Below, piece by piece: positions 7,511 through 16,200 of a stretch of DNA of 23,321 nucleotides. Numbering within the stretch: the stretch's first letter is position 1; every line of letters begins with the position of its first letter. The translations under genes were made by a program, and so were the position numbers. Source of the stretch: an uncultured Eubacterium sp. (lineage in GTDB: Bacteria > Bacillota > Clostridia > Lachnospirales > Lachnospiraceae); contig CAJUTM010000033.1 in assembly GCA_910589595.1 (NCBI GenBank), positions 1 through 23,321 of the forward strand. The letters are read 5' to 3'. Under the pieces are notes generated by a model. The model had not been told where the DNA came from, ran no database searches, and saw nothing but the letters and a program-made list of their open reading frames with translations.

Positions 7511-8932
7511 CCCGCGGATATCTTCCTCCGGCGGCGCCACCGGATAGTTACCGGAAAAGCAGGCGTCACAGTATCCGGTATCCCCGCCGATAAGTTCCGG
7601 CAGTCTCTTTCCGTCCAGATATCCCAGTGAATTGGCGCCGATGAGTTCGCAAATCTGCTCAACGGTATGTTCGTGGGCGATTAGCTGTTCACAGCTCGGG
7701 ACGTCCGTCCCGAAGTAGCAGGGATAGAGAAATGGGGGAGAGCTAATGCGCACATGAACTTCGGTGGCGCCGGCGTCTTTGAGCATTTGTACGATATGTC
7801 CGCTCGTCGTTCCCCGTACAATCGAGTCATCGACCATCACAACACGTTTACCGCCGACAACTTCTTTCAGCGCGTTCAGTTTGATATTGACGCTGGATTC
7901 CCGTGAAGACTGTTTTGGTTTGATGAACGTCCGCCCCACGTAACTGTTCTTCACGAATCCGGTGCCGTAAGGAATCCCTGCTTCAAGGGCAAATCCCATC
8001 GCTGCCGCATTGCCGGAATCCGGTACGCCAATGACAATATCTGCGTTGGCCGGATGCATCTGCGCCAAAAGTTTACCCGCCATAATGCGGGAATTGTATA
8101 CACTAATCCCGTCGACAAAACTGTCGGGACGAGCAAAATAAATATATTCAAAAATACAACGGGCGGGTTTGACCGTGCACATACTTTCATCCGAAGTAAT
8201 TCCGTTTTTGTCCAGTTTTACAATTTCGCCCGGTTTGACATCACGAACAAATTCTGCGCCTACCGCGTCCAGCGCGCAGGTTTCACTGGCGAGGATATAC
8301 ATATTGTCACGTTTACCAATGACGAGAGGCCGGAAACCAAAGGGGTCACGCGCGCCAATCAGTTTGCACGGACTGGAAATCACAAGAGAATAAGCTCCTT
8401 TCAGTTTTTTCATCGCATTTTTCACGGCGTCTTCCGCCGAAGATGTATGTAAACGCTCTCTGGCTATATGGTAGGCAATCATTTCGGTATCAATCGTAGT
8501 CTGGAAAATCGCTCCCGTATATTCAAGTTCCCGACGGAGAGTCGGGGCGTTTACCAGATTGCCATTGTGGGCAAGCATCAGCGTGCCTTTTACATAATTT
8601 AATACTAACGGCTGGATATTCTGGGCGTTGCTGGCGCCGGCGGTCGAGTAGCGGACATGGCCGACGCCAATATTACCCGAAAGCTTCTCCAGTTTTTCAG
8701 AATCAAACACTTCATTTACAAGTCCCATTCCCCGAACAGACAGTACTTTCCCCTTGGGGCCCGCGGTATCGCTGACGGCGATACCGCAGCTTTCCTGTCC
8801 CCGATGTTGTAACGCGAACAAACCGTAATAAATTGTGGAAGCGATATCGCCTCCGTCCAAATCATAGGCGCCAAAGACGCCGCACTCTTCATGCAGGCTG
8901 TCGAAATCCCATTCATTTATTTGTGAGTCCAT
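7496..8932 (-). CDS. purF: Amidophosphoribosyltransferase (glutamine PRPP amidotransferase)
   Basis: 478 residues, normal length; GGAGG lies just before the ATG. The enzyme makes 5-phosphoribosylamine from PRPP and glutamine, the first committed step of purine synthesis, in the cytoplasm. Cys17 after a short propeptide (HEECGVFG) is the glutaminase nucleophile; RGQES, GHVRYST and AHNGN complete the Ntn glutaminase site. The phosphoribosyltransferase half has the PRPP motif VVMVDDSIVRGTTSG (residues 364-378). Cys259, Cys405, Cys455 and Cys458 (CDAC) correspond to the 4Fe-4S ligands of the Bacillus-type enzyme, which is processed at its N-terminus and is oxygen-sensitive. It stands alone here, with no other pur gene in view, and has its own promoter (8977-9005). 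Confidence 0.98.
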   Translation of the reverse strand: MDSQINEWDFDSLHEECGVFGAYDLDGGDIASTIYYGLFALQHRGQESCGIAVSDTAGPKGKVLSVRGMGLVNEVFDSEKLEKLSGNIGVGHVRYSTAGASNAQNIQPLVLNYVKGTLMLAHNGNLVNAPTLRRELEYTGAIFQTTIDTEMIAYHIARERLHTSSAEDAVKNAMKKLKGAYSLVISSPCKLIGARDPFGFRPLVIGKRDNMYILASETCALDAVGAEFVRDVKPGEIVKLDKNGITSDESMCTVKPARCIFEYIYFARPDSFVDGISVYNSRIMAGKLLAQMHPANADIVIGVPDSGNAAAMGFALEAGIPYGTGFVKNSYVGRTFIKPKQSSRESSVNIKLNALKEVVGGKRVVMVDDSIVRGTTSGHIVQMLKDAGATEVHVRISSPPFLYPCYFGTDVPSCEQLIAHEHTVEQICELIGANSLGYLDGKRLPELIGGDTGYCDACFSGNYPVAPPEEDIRGEYAR

Positions 8933-8976
8933 AATTTCCTCCGTTCCTGTACCATACTGATGTCAATGCCGCTCTC

Positions 8977-9005
8977 ATTATAGTATTTTCTGAATTTATT
9001 TGCAA
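8977..9005 (-). promoter_or_regulatory. purF promoter (sigma-A type)
   Basis: Read on the minus strand: TTGCAA, 17 bases, TATAAT (preceded by AC), about 45 bases before the purF start. The spacer is ideal and the -10 is perfect. The -35 lies in the centre of the palindrome at 8995-9010, so a protein bound there would block it. Confidence 0.75.
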
Positions 9006-9010
9006 ATAAA
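8995..9010. promoter_or_regulatory. 16-bp perfect palindrome between divergent purF and response-regulator genes
   Basis: TTTATTTGCAAATAAA is its own reverse complement. It covers the purF -35, and the same central TTGCAA can serve as the -35 of a plus-strand promoter with AATAAT 17 bases later (9023-9028) driving the LytTR gene at 9081. A second inverted repeat, AATAAAAT-A-ATTTTATT, lies at 9018-9034. The region is AT-rich, so palindromes are easier to find by chance than usual. Confidence 0.5.
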
Positions 9011-9080
9011 ATATTTTAATAAAATAATTTTATTTAGAGAAATTGTGGAAACAAAATAACGGCAGCAGGAGGAACAGGAT

Positions 9081-9764
9081 ATGCGGATTGGAGTATGTGA
9101 TGATGAAGCGGGTATAAGAGAAGAGATATGTAATCTCTGCCGTAGTGTTTCTTCCCAATATGACGGCGAAACGGAAATTATATCCTTTTCCAACGGATAC
9201 GAGGCATTTGACAGTGGCAGACAGCCGGACATACTTGTTCTTGATATCGAGATGCCTGTTATTAACGGTATAGAATTAAAGGAAAAATTACAGGATGGGA
9301 GAATGAATACCATCATTATTTTTGTTACTGACCATGAGGAAAAAATGGGAGAGGCATTCGGAATAAACGTAATCGGTTTTGTCACAAAGAAACATCTGCA
9401 CACACAGTTGCCGGTTATGCTCTCTGCCGCCATTAAAATGGCAGCCGGAAGTGTGCTTGTGGACGGGATAGACAGCAGAAATATTATGTATATCCGCTCG
9501 GAACACATCTACAGTTTTCTTCATCTGACGGACGGGCGGGAACATATCGTCAGGATAAGCAGTAAAGAACTGGAAAAACAGTTGTGCGGTGTAAACTTTA
9601 TCCGGATTCACAGAGCGTATCTTGTCAATCTTGCCTGTGTTGACAGTGTTGGCAACAGATGTGTGTCTGTGGGAGGATTGGATTTGCCGGTCAGTTACCG
9701 CTTAAATGCACAGGTGAAACGAAAATATGATTTATATTGTAAAGAAAATGCGAGGTTCTGTTGA
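9081..9764 (+). CDS. LytTR-family response regulator without adjacent kinase
   Basis: 227 residues; AGGAGG lies 8 bases before the ATG. The receiver domain has the acidic pair D7-D8, phospho-acceptor D55 (LVLDIEMP), T83 and K103 (GFVTKKH). The lysine is followed by Lys rather than the usual Pro. The C-terminal half (about 125-222) is a LytTR DNA-binding domain with the typical FIRIHRAYLVNLACV and a final LPVSYRLNAQVK. LytTR regulators bind paired direct repeats upstream of surface, bacteriocin and transport genes. The stop overlaps the start of the next gene, so it is co-translated with a membrane protein and an ABC ATPase, which are probably its targets or part of its circuit. No histidine kinase is next to it; one of the kinases further downstream or an unseen one must phosphorylate it, unless it acts unphosphorylated. 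Confidence 0.93.
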   Translation: MRIGVCDDEAGIREEICNLCRSVSSQYDGETEIISFSNGYEAFDSGRQPDILVLDIEMPVINGIELKEKLQDGRMNTIIIFVTDHEEKMGEAFGINVIGFVTKKHLHTQLPVMLSAAIKMAAGSVLVDGIDSRNIMYIRSEHIYSFLHLTDGREHIVRISSKELEKQLCGVNFIRIHRAYLVNLACVDSVGNRCVSVGGLDLPVSYRLNAQVKRKYDLYCKENARFC

Positions 9765-10318
9765 TGGGATTGGGAATAGAGATTATAAAATATGTTATTA
9801 TATCGTTTGCCATAGTGGGGTTTAAAGTCGCGAAGAACCGGCTCTTTTTCGTTCCCGTTTTGTTTGCGGCGCTGCTTTACGCCGCTTTTAATGATAACGA
9901 TTTGCTGGCGCTAAATCATTCCGCCGTCCATCCCATATCTTACGAAGTCGTCAGCCGCTATACGGCGGTGCAGGCGTCGGCGTATACGGCGCTTATGTTC
10001 CTGCTGCTGACGTTCTTTGTCGCCATGCTGTTGTTTTTCTGTAACACTGTATTCCGCAGGCAGCATATCGGAATGATTACCGCCGCAGCTTTTGTCATTT
10101 TTGACTGGACTTGTTATCTGACGGGAAGTTCCCATCTGTTATGGCTGTCGCCGGTATCATGGATAAATATTTCGCGGATGGCATATGCCAGAGATACCAA
10201 TATTCCGGATATCCCATACGGCATTATCACAATCGTCCTCATTGATGTGATATTAGTTGCGGCCGCCGGATTTTTGTCGGGAAAAAGAGATATTAATATT
10301 TTGACGGAAGAAATTTAG
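9764..10318 (+). CDS. Small multi-pass membrane protein, probable ABC permease partner
   Basis: 184 residues. The ATG at 9764 overlaps the previous stop (TGATG) and has GAGG 8 bases upstream; a TTG one codon earlier is unlikely. About five hydrophobic segments are seen: residues 5-22, 27-43, 70-95, 103-120 and 150-172. Residues 45-70 form a polar loop (NDNDLLALNHSAVHPIS). It is followed 15 bases later by an ABC ATPase, so a role as its membrane partner is likely. It is short for an ABC-2 permease (usually well over 220 residues) and lacks the usual cytoplasmic N-terminal segment; it may be a half-size or decayed permease. The family is not identified beyond that. Confidence 0.75.
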   Translation: MGLGIEIIKYVIISFAIVGFKVAKNRLFFVPVLFAALLYAAFNDNDLLALNHSAVHPISYEVVSRYTAVQASAYTALMFLLLTFFVAMLLFFCNTVFRRQHIGMITAAAFVIFDWTCYLTGSSHLLWLSPVSWINISRMAYARDTNIPDIPYGIITIVLIDVILVAAAGFLSGKRDINILTEEI

Positions 10319-10333
10319 AGGTGATAGGAAATC

Positions 10334-10984
10334 ATGGAAAATCAATACATTATAAAAGTAGAACATGTTACGAAAAAATTTGCGGACGCAGCCGTTCTCA
10401 ATGATGTGACGGTGAATTTTTTTCAGGGCAGGATTCACGGAATTACAGGACGGAACGGCAGCGGGAAGACAATGCTGATGAAATGCATTTGCGGCTTTTC
10501 CACTCCGACAGAGGGCTGCGTGACGGTGGCGGGAAAAGTTGTGGGAAAAGACGTTGAGATACCGGATAATCTCGGCGTCATCATAGAGACACCGGAGTTC
10601 ATAACCAATTACTCCGGTTGTAAAAATTTAAAACTTCTGGCGGCGGTAAAAAATAAAGTTTCGCGGCAAAAAATTGCGGATACCATGAAGAGAGTGGGAT
10701 TAGACACTGGCAGCAGAAAGCATGTGGGGAAATATTCTCTTGGTATGCGTCAAAGGCTGGGAATTGCGCAGGCCATTATGGAGGAACCGGAGATATTGAT
10801 TCTGGATGAACCGATGAATGGTCTCGATTATGACGGAGTCAGTCAGATGCGGGAACTGTTCCTCAATTTAAAAGAGCAGGGGAAAATCATTCTTCTTGCC
10901 AGCCATAACAGGGAAGATATCGACGTACTCTGCGACTGCGTGTATGAGATGGACAAAGGGAAGTTAGTGAAAATGATGAAATAA
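10334..10984 (+). CDS. ABC transporter ATP-binding protein (BcrA-like)
   Basis: 216 residues; GAGGTGATAGGAAATC leads to the ATG. Walker A is GRNGSGKT (39-46), the Q-loop region is GVIIETPEF with Glu in place of Gln as in BcrA/lantibiotic-immunity-type ATPases, the signature is YSLGMRQRL (134-142), Walker B is ILILDEP (154-160) followed by the D-loop NGLD, and the H-loop is His191. The length is that of a single nucleotide-binding domain without the extended C-terminal tail of BcrA. It should form a homodimer that drives the membrane protein encoded just upstream, exporting or expelling a peptide, lipid or drug. Substrate unknown. Confidence 0.95.
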   Translation: MENQYIIKVEHVTKKFADAAVLNDVTVNFFQGRIHGITGRNGSGKTMLMKCICGFSTPTEGCVTVAGKVVGKDVEIPDNLGVIIETPEFITNYSGCKNLKLLAAVKNKVSRQKIADTMKRVGLDTGSRKHVGKYSLGMRQRLGIAQAIMEEPEILILDEPMNGLDYDGVSQMRELFLNLKEQGKIILLASHNREDIDVLCDCVYEMDKGKLVKMMK

Positions 10985-11000
10985 TAGAAAAGCAGACACG

Positions 11001-11037
11001 ATAAGAGGATGGGAAGCGTGACAGCCCATCCTCTTAT
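11001..11037 (+). terminator. Intrinsic terminator after the ABC operon
   Basis: A perfect 13-bp stem, ATAAGAGGATGGG and CCCATCCTCTTAT, with an 11-base loop, 14 bases after the ATPase stop. The bases after it are T-rich but not an uninterrupted T-run. It separates the ABC operon from the next regulator. Confidence 0.7.
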
Positions 11038-11111
11038 GTTATTGTGGATTGTTGATTTTCTTCATTTCTCTACAAAATAGGCCCTGAGAGGAAAGAAAAA
11101 TTGAAAATCAG

Positions 11112-11146
11112 CAAAATTAACATAATTTGCGACAAAATTGACATAA
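11112..11146 (+). promoter_or_regulatory. Paired 14-bp direct repeats, candidate LytTR operator
   Basis: CAAAATTAACATAA (11112-11125) and CAAAATTGACATAA (11133-11146) differ at one base and are 21 bp apart start to start, two helical turns. That spacing is the one known for AgrA-type LytTR direct repeats. On the opposite strand the core reads ATGTTAATT/ATGTCAATT, only loosely like the known LytTR half-site. They lie just upstream of the -10 at 11167 that serves a LytTR regulator gene. Confidence 0.5.
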
Positions 11147-11162
11147 AGGAAAGAGTGGCGAT

Positions 11163-11172
11163 ATGTTATAAT
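11163..11172 (+). promoter_or_regulatory. Extended -10 promoter of the LytTR/GHKL/LRR operon
   Basis: TGTTATAAT gives a perfect -10 with an upstream TGn extension, 83 bases before the regulator start. A perfect TTGACA lies at 11138-11143 but 23 bases away, too far for a normal -35; it is also inside the second direct repeat. An activator bound at the repeats could compensate. TTGACA-18-TATGTT (11162-11167) is an alternative reading. Confidence 0.5.
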
Positions 11173-11254
11173 AGATTATATATTTCTTTACAAAAGGGCT
11201 GTTAAAGTGAAAATCTATTCTTTTGTATACAAAATTTTGTTAAGGAGGATGCTT

Positions 11255-11965
11255 ATGCGAATAGCAGTCTGTGACGACTGTATGGAGGACGCACTGACTC
11301 TTAAAAAATTTTTAGGAAAACAGGAGGTCAGTATCTATTCCGATGGGGAAAGTCTTTGGGCGGACGTGGAAGAGGGGAACAAACAGTTTGATTTATATCT
11401 GCTTGATATTTTCATGGGCAAATCCATGAATGGGATTGAGTTGGCGAAAAAGCTTTGCAGGGTACAGGAAGAGGCGTTTATCTGTTTTGTCTCAACCAGC
11501 GATGATTTTTATCGGGAGGCGTACGACCTCTATGCCGTTCAGTACCTGATAAAACCCATAGAGGAGGAGAGTGTCAGGAAATTGCTGTGGAAAGTGCAGA
11601 AAAACCTTGCCGGATGTTTCGGTGGCAAAGAGAAGAATCTTGTCTACTCGTGGTGGGGAAAGAGCGGCACAATTCCCTACGGAAAGATACTCCATATCAG
11701 CAGCAGGGGGCATACGCTTTCCATATACTGCACGGACGGAAAGACACAGGAGAGCACGGGAAAGTTAAACGATTTGGAGCGGCAGATATGCGGGGATGTA
11801 TTTTTGCGCTGCCATCAGAGTTTTATCGTAAATATGTACCATGTAGAGAGCATGGGAGGCTCCGAGCTGACGGTTGCCGGAGAGCGGATTCCCGTGTCCA
11901 GAAGATATTATGCAGAAGTAAGGAAACGGTATCAGGAGATACTGTTTGAGGGGGTGGAATGGTAA
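11255..11965 (+). CDS. LytTR-family response regulator, first two-component pair
   Basis: 236 residues. The frame opens at 11207, but AAGGAGG at 11242-11248 precedes the ATG at 11255, giving the usual start MRIAVCDD. The receiver domain has D7-D8 (DDC rather than DDE), phospho-acceptor D51 (LYLLDIFMG), Thr/Ser near VSTSDD and K100 (YLIKP). The LytTR domain fills the C-terminal half with FLRCHQSFIVNMYHVESM and IPVSRRYYAEVRKRY. It should dimerise on paired direct repeats; good candidates lie in its own leader at 11112-11146, which would mean autoregulation of the operon. It is one base ahead of a GHKL kinase, its obvious partner. Confidence 0.95.
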   Translation: MRIAVCDDCMEDALTLKKFLGKQEVSIYSDGESLWADVEEGNKQFDLYLLDIFMGKSMNGIELAKKLCRVQEEAFICFVSTSDDFYREAYDLYAVQYLIKPIEEESVRKLLWKVQKNLAGCFGGKEKNLVYSWWGKSGTIPYGKILHISSRGHTLSIYCTDGKTQESTGKLNDLERQICGDVFLRCHQSFIVNMYHVESMGGSELTVAGERIPVSRRYYAEVRKRYQEILFEGVEW

Positions 11966-11966
11966 G

Positions 11967-13238
11967 ATGACGATACTCAGAGATTTATCCATGCTGTGGT
12001 CGCTGTTCCACATACTAATTCTTTTTATGCTGCTGTACCGTTCCCGTTATTCCCGAAATAAAACATTTCTGCTCACGGGGATTATTATGGGGCCGCTCAT
12101 CCTTTTGAACGTGGTGGGGCTGGCGATATATGGGGCGGAGCTTATGGGCAAGGTCTTTATCCTGACATGCACCCTGCCAAGCCTCCTGTTCTTCCTGTAT
12201 ATGTCCAGAGATAAAAAAGGAAAGTTTTTCTTTACTTTTTGTCTGGTAGACACGGTGGCATTGTGGATTATTGCCGTGACAAATATTATGGATTTCTATT
12301 TGGGCGGGCAGCAGTATGTCCTGATGTTTGTCGGGCGGCTGGTGCTGTTTCCGCTGGTGGAATGGGCGGCAGCCCGCCGCATACGCAAACCATATAGGGA
12401 ACTGCAGGAGTCGGTGATTGGCGGTTGGGGACTTTTTGCGGGCATGACGGCACTGTATTATATTCTGCTTGCCGTCGTTGCCAACTTCCCTGTGGTAATA
12501 ACGAAAAGACCGCAGGAACTTCCGGCTTTCGTGCTCATTCTTTTGCTGATGCCGATGACTTACGCCACGATTCTTGTAGCCATGTACCGCCAGCTTCTGC
12601 TCCACAGAAAGCAGCAGAGCGGGCGAATCCTGCAGGAACAGAAAAATACGTTGGAGGCACAGCTTGATAATCAGCAGAATATCCGCAAGATGAAGCATGA
12701 CATGAAAGGCTACACGGCGACCCTCTCCGGCCTGCTGGCGGCGGGGAAAACACAGGAGACGGCGGAGTATCTGGCGGGTATGGATAAGAAAATGGACGCC
12801 CTGTCGGGGCAGTTCTGTGCCAATCCATACATCAATGCCACACTTGCCTCCTACGACCGGAAAATGGAAGAAATTTCTGCGGTGTGCAGAATGGACATCC
12901 AGATAGGAGAGGAAGAACTGCCGTATATGGATTTGTGCCGTATTCTTGCCGATGGTCTGGAAAACGCTTTGGATGCCCTAAAGGAGCTTGAGGAAGATAG
13001 GAGGGAGGTTTCCGTCCATATGCGGTATCACAGGGAATATCTCCTAATCCGCATTAATAACCGGTGCATGGACAGTCTGCATGTGGCGTGGGGCGAGGAA
13101 GTTCCCACCAGCAAGACAGAGCCGGGGCATGGCTTCGGACTTCCCGCTATACGGGAAGCGGCAGAGCGGCTTGACGGAGACATGTGCTGCTATACGGAAA
13201 ACGGATATTTTCTGTTAGATGTGATGGTAAAGATATAG
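11967..13238 (+). CDS. GHKL-type sensor histidine kinase (AgrC/ComD-like), first pair
   Basis: 423 residues from the ATG one base after the previous stop. Residues 1-210 are mostly hydrophobic, forming about six membrane segments with little extracellular loop, as in peptide-sensing AgrC-like kinases. A linker helix leads to the phosphorylation site RKMKHDMKGY (His244), the N-box DGLENALDAL (Asn333) and the G-box KTEPGHGFGLPAI (around 383-395). The His motif and short catalytic domain place it in the SpoOB/GHKL class that partners LytTR regulators. No small signal-peptide gene of the AgrD type was found nearby. The ligand is unknown; the surface protein encoded next is a possible output of the system. 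Confidence 0.93.
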   Translation: MTILRDLSMLWSLFHILILFMLLYRSRYSRNKTFLLTGIIMGPLILLNVVGLAIYGAELMGKVFILTCTLPSLLFFLYMSRDKKGKFFFTFCLVDTVALWIIAVTNIMDFYLGGQQYVLMFVGRLVLFPLVEWAAARRIRKPYRELQESVIGGWGLFAGMTALYYILLAVVANFPVVITKRPQELPAFVLILLLMPMTYATILVAMYRQLLLHRKQQSGRILQEQKNTLEAQLDNQQNIRKMKHDMKGYTATLSGLLAAGKTQETAEYLAGMDKKMDALSGQFCANPYINATLASYDRKMEEISAVCRMDIQIGEEELPYMDLCRILADGLENALDALKELEEDRREVSVHMRYHREYLLIRINNRCMDSLHVAWGEEVPTSKTEPGHGFGLPAIREAAERLDGDMCCYTENGYFLLDVMVKI

Positions 13239-13284
13239 TGATGTGCTAAAGTACTTAAAATAAATAGAACAGGGGGAAATTTGT

Positions 13285-16200
13285 ATGAAAAAGAGACTGG
13301 TTGCATTTTTAACGGCCATGAGCATGGTGTTCATGTTTTTTATGGCTATGCCATTTATCACCTCGGCGGAGGTGATAACAGGAAGCGGCTATACGTTTGA
13401 CACGGAAACGGGTGTGCTGACTGTTACAACAAACAACGGAACGTCTGCGTGGCGTTCTAAAGTGTCAGACAAATCAGTTGTGACAGACATTGTCATAGAA
13501 GACGGCGTCACTCAGATTTATGACAGTGCATTTCGTGGCTGTACGGGCCTTACCGAGGTCATCGTACCCAATCACGTCACCAAACTTTTTGCAAATGCAT
13601 TTGCCGACTGTACAGGTGTTACCAGAGGCTATTTTCCTGTGGCGCTAACAATAAATTCGTTTTCTGCCTATCCGGGGCGGGCGCCAATCGTAAGATATGA
13701 AATTGACACAAACGGTGGCGTAATCTTAAAAGATATGGATGTTACTCCGACATCACCGATAGAAATCCCAAATGTGATAGCCAGAGTCGGCACGATAGTT
13801 TCTGCCGATTCAAGTATTCATAGATATATTGCCAAGACCGGACATGACCATATAGGAGGTACGGCTACCTGTGCGGAGAAAGCAAATTGCGCGATTTGCG
13901 GCGCAGAGTACGGCGAACTGAAAGAACACAATCTGGTCAACGGGGTTTGCTCTGTCTGTGGATATTCTGCCGGCACGGAAATAAATGCAGCAAACTTCCC
14001 TGATGAAAATTTCCGGAATTATATCAATGAGCAGCAGTTTGATAAAAACGGAGACGGTTATTTAAGCGATGAAGAAATCGCCGACGTTAAGGAAATAAAT
14101 GTAAATGATAAAGATATTTCCGATATGACAGGAATAGAACTGTTCACCGAAATAACGATATTGCGCTGTTCTAGAAACAACCTTGAGGTCCTTGATGTAA
14201 GCAAAAACACGAACCTTGAGGTCTTTGAGTGCAGCAGTAACAGGCTTTCTTCATTGGATGTGAGTCAAAACACGAAACTTTCAACCTTTAGCTGCAGCAT
14301 CAATATGCTTAATTCATTAGATGTGAGCCGGAATACACAGCTTATGACTCTGAATTGTAGTGGCAACTTAATTTCTTCGCTTAACATAGAAAATCTTACA
14401 CATTTGAATGTGCTGAACTGTGATAATAACAACTTGCGAGTTTTAGAAGTCCGGAAAAACAGATCACTTTTTACTATTTTTTGTTCAAACAACAAACTTT
14501 CGTCGCTGGACGTTACTGGAAATACAAACTTGCAGCAAATTGATTGTGAGGGCAATAGTATTCAGACACTGGATTTGAGCGGTAACCCGAACTTGGACTA
14601 CCTTAACTGCGGCCTGAATAACCTTACCTCTCTTGATTTATCGAATAATACGAAGATTCGTACATTAAACTACAGCGGCAACGTATATGAGGTTTCCACG
14701 TGTTTGTTGGATTTCTCGGAACTTCCTGAGGGATTTGCTTTGGGGAAAGCAAGCGGTTGGACAAATTCCGAGCTGCTTGATGGCAAGCTGCTCTATCTCG
14801 GAGGAGACGGCTCGCAAACGGTACAGTATACCTATGATTGTGGAAATGGAAAAACAGCCCAATTTGCAATTCAATTTCCTGAGCACTCCTGCAGCCTTGT
14901 GGAGCAAAAAGACGCTACCTGTACCGATACCGGAAATATCGCACATTGGCATTGCTCAGGATGCGGTTATAACTTTACAAGTGAGTCTCCTGCAGGAACG
15001 TCTGCTCTTGTTGAAAAGACCGAGATAGATGCTACCGGTCACAATTTTGGAAGCTGGGCGATTGTGACAAAGCCTGACTTGACGGAAAAAGGAACGGCGG
15101 AGCGTGTATGCAGTAATGATAAGGAGCATAAAGAAACGAAAGAGCTGCCGGTTTTAAGCGATACTACGGTGTGGACAAAAGACGATACGCAGCACGTGGA
15201 ACCGACGGAGGAAGAGACCGGTAAGGACGTTTATGTAAGTGAGTACGGAGACGTGGAAGTCATACTGCCGAAAAAAGTCAGCACGGAAATAAATGAAATA
15301 AACTTCCCAGATGAAAATTTCCGGAATTATGTCAGGGAGCAGTTTGATAAAAATGGAAACGGTTATTTGAGCGCTGAAGAAATCGCCGCCGTTAAGGAAA
15401 TAAGGGTAGAGAATAAAGATATTTCCGATATGACAGGAATAGAACTGTTCACCGAAATAACATTCCTGAACTGTGGAAATAACAACCTTACGGCTCTTGA
15501 TGTAAGCAAAAACACGAAACTTGAGATTCTTGACTGCAGAATTAATGAGCTTAATTCATTAGATGTGAGCCAGAATACAAAGCTTCAAGAGCTGCATTGC
15601 AACAGCAACCAAATTTCTTCGCTTGATACAGAAAATCTTGAAAATTTGAGGGCTCTGGACTGTTCAGCGAACAAGCTGCAGGTTTTAGAAGTCCGGAACA
15701 ACGAAAAACTTGTTAGTATTGCCTGCACAGGTAACGGCCTTTTGGCGCTGGACGTTACCGGACTGCCATTATTGCAGGAACTTGACTGTATGAGCAATAG
15801 TATTCAGACACTGGATTTGAGTAATAACCCGAATTTGGACTACCTTAACTGCGGCCTGAATAACCTTACCTCTCTTGATTTATCGAATAATAAGAAGCTT
15901 AGCGAATTTGAGTGCATAAGCAACAGCTATAACGTTTCCACGTGTTTGTTGGATTTCTCGACACTTCCTGAGGGATTTGTTTTGGGTAAAGCAAGCGGAT
16001 GGACAAATTCCGAGCTGCTTGATGGCAAGCTGCTCTATCTCGGAGGAGACAGCTCAGGAGTTGTAGAGTATACCTATGATTGTGGAAATGGGAAAACTGC
16101 TGAATTTGCAATTCAATTTCCTGCGCACTCCTACGGCTTTGTGGAGCGAAAAGACGCTACCTGTACCGATACCGGAAATATCGCATATTGGCATTGTTCA

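Noticed and set aside
8933..9080. Purine riboswitch before purF
   Set aside because: The leader from the mapped promoter to the purF start is only about 40 bases, too short for a purine aptamer, and no conserved loop sequences were seen.
10985..11254. Search for an AgrD-like autoinducing peptide gene near the first kinase
   Set aside because: The gap holds a terminator, direct repeats and a promoter, but no small ORF with an amphipathic leader and Cys-containing core.
12015..12698. 227-codon minus-strand frame
   Set aside because: Antisense to the membrane part of the first GHKL kinase, whose motifs are unambiguous; its Gln/His-rich composition is typical of a shadow.
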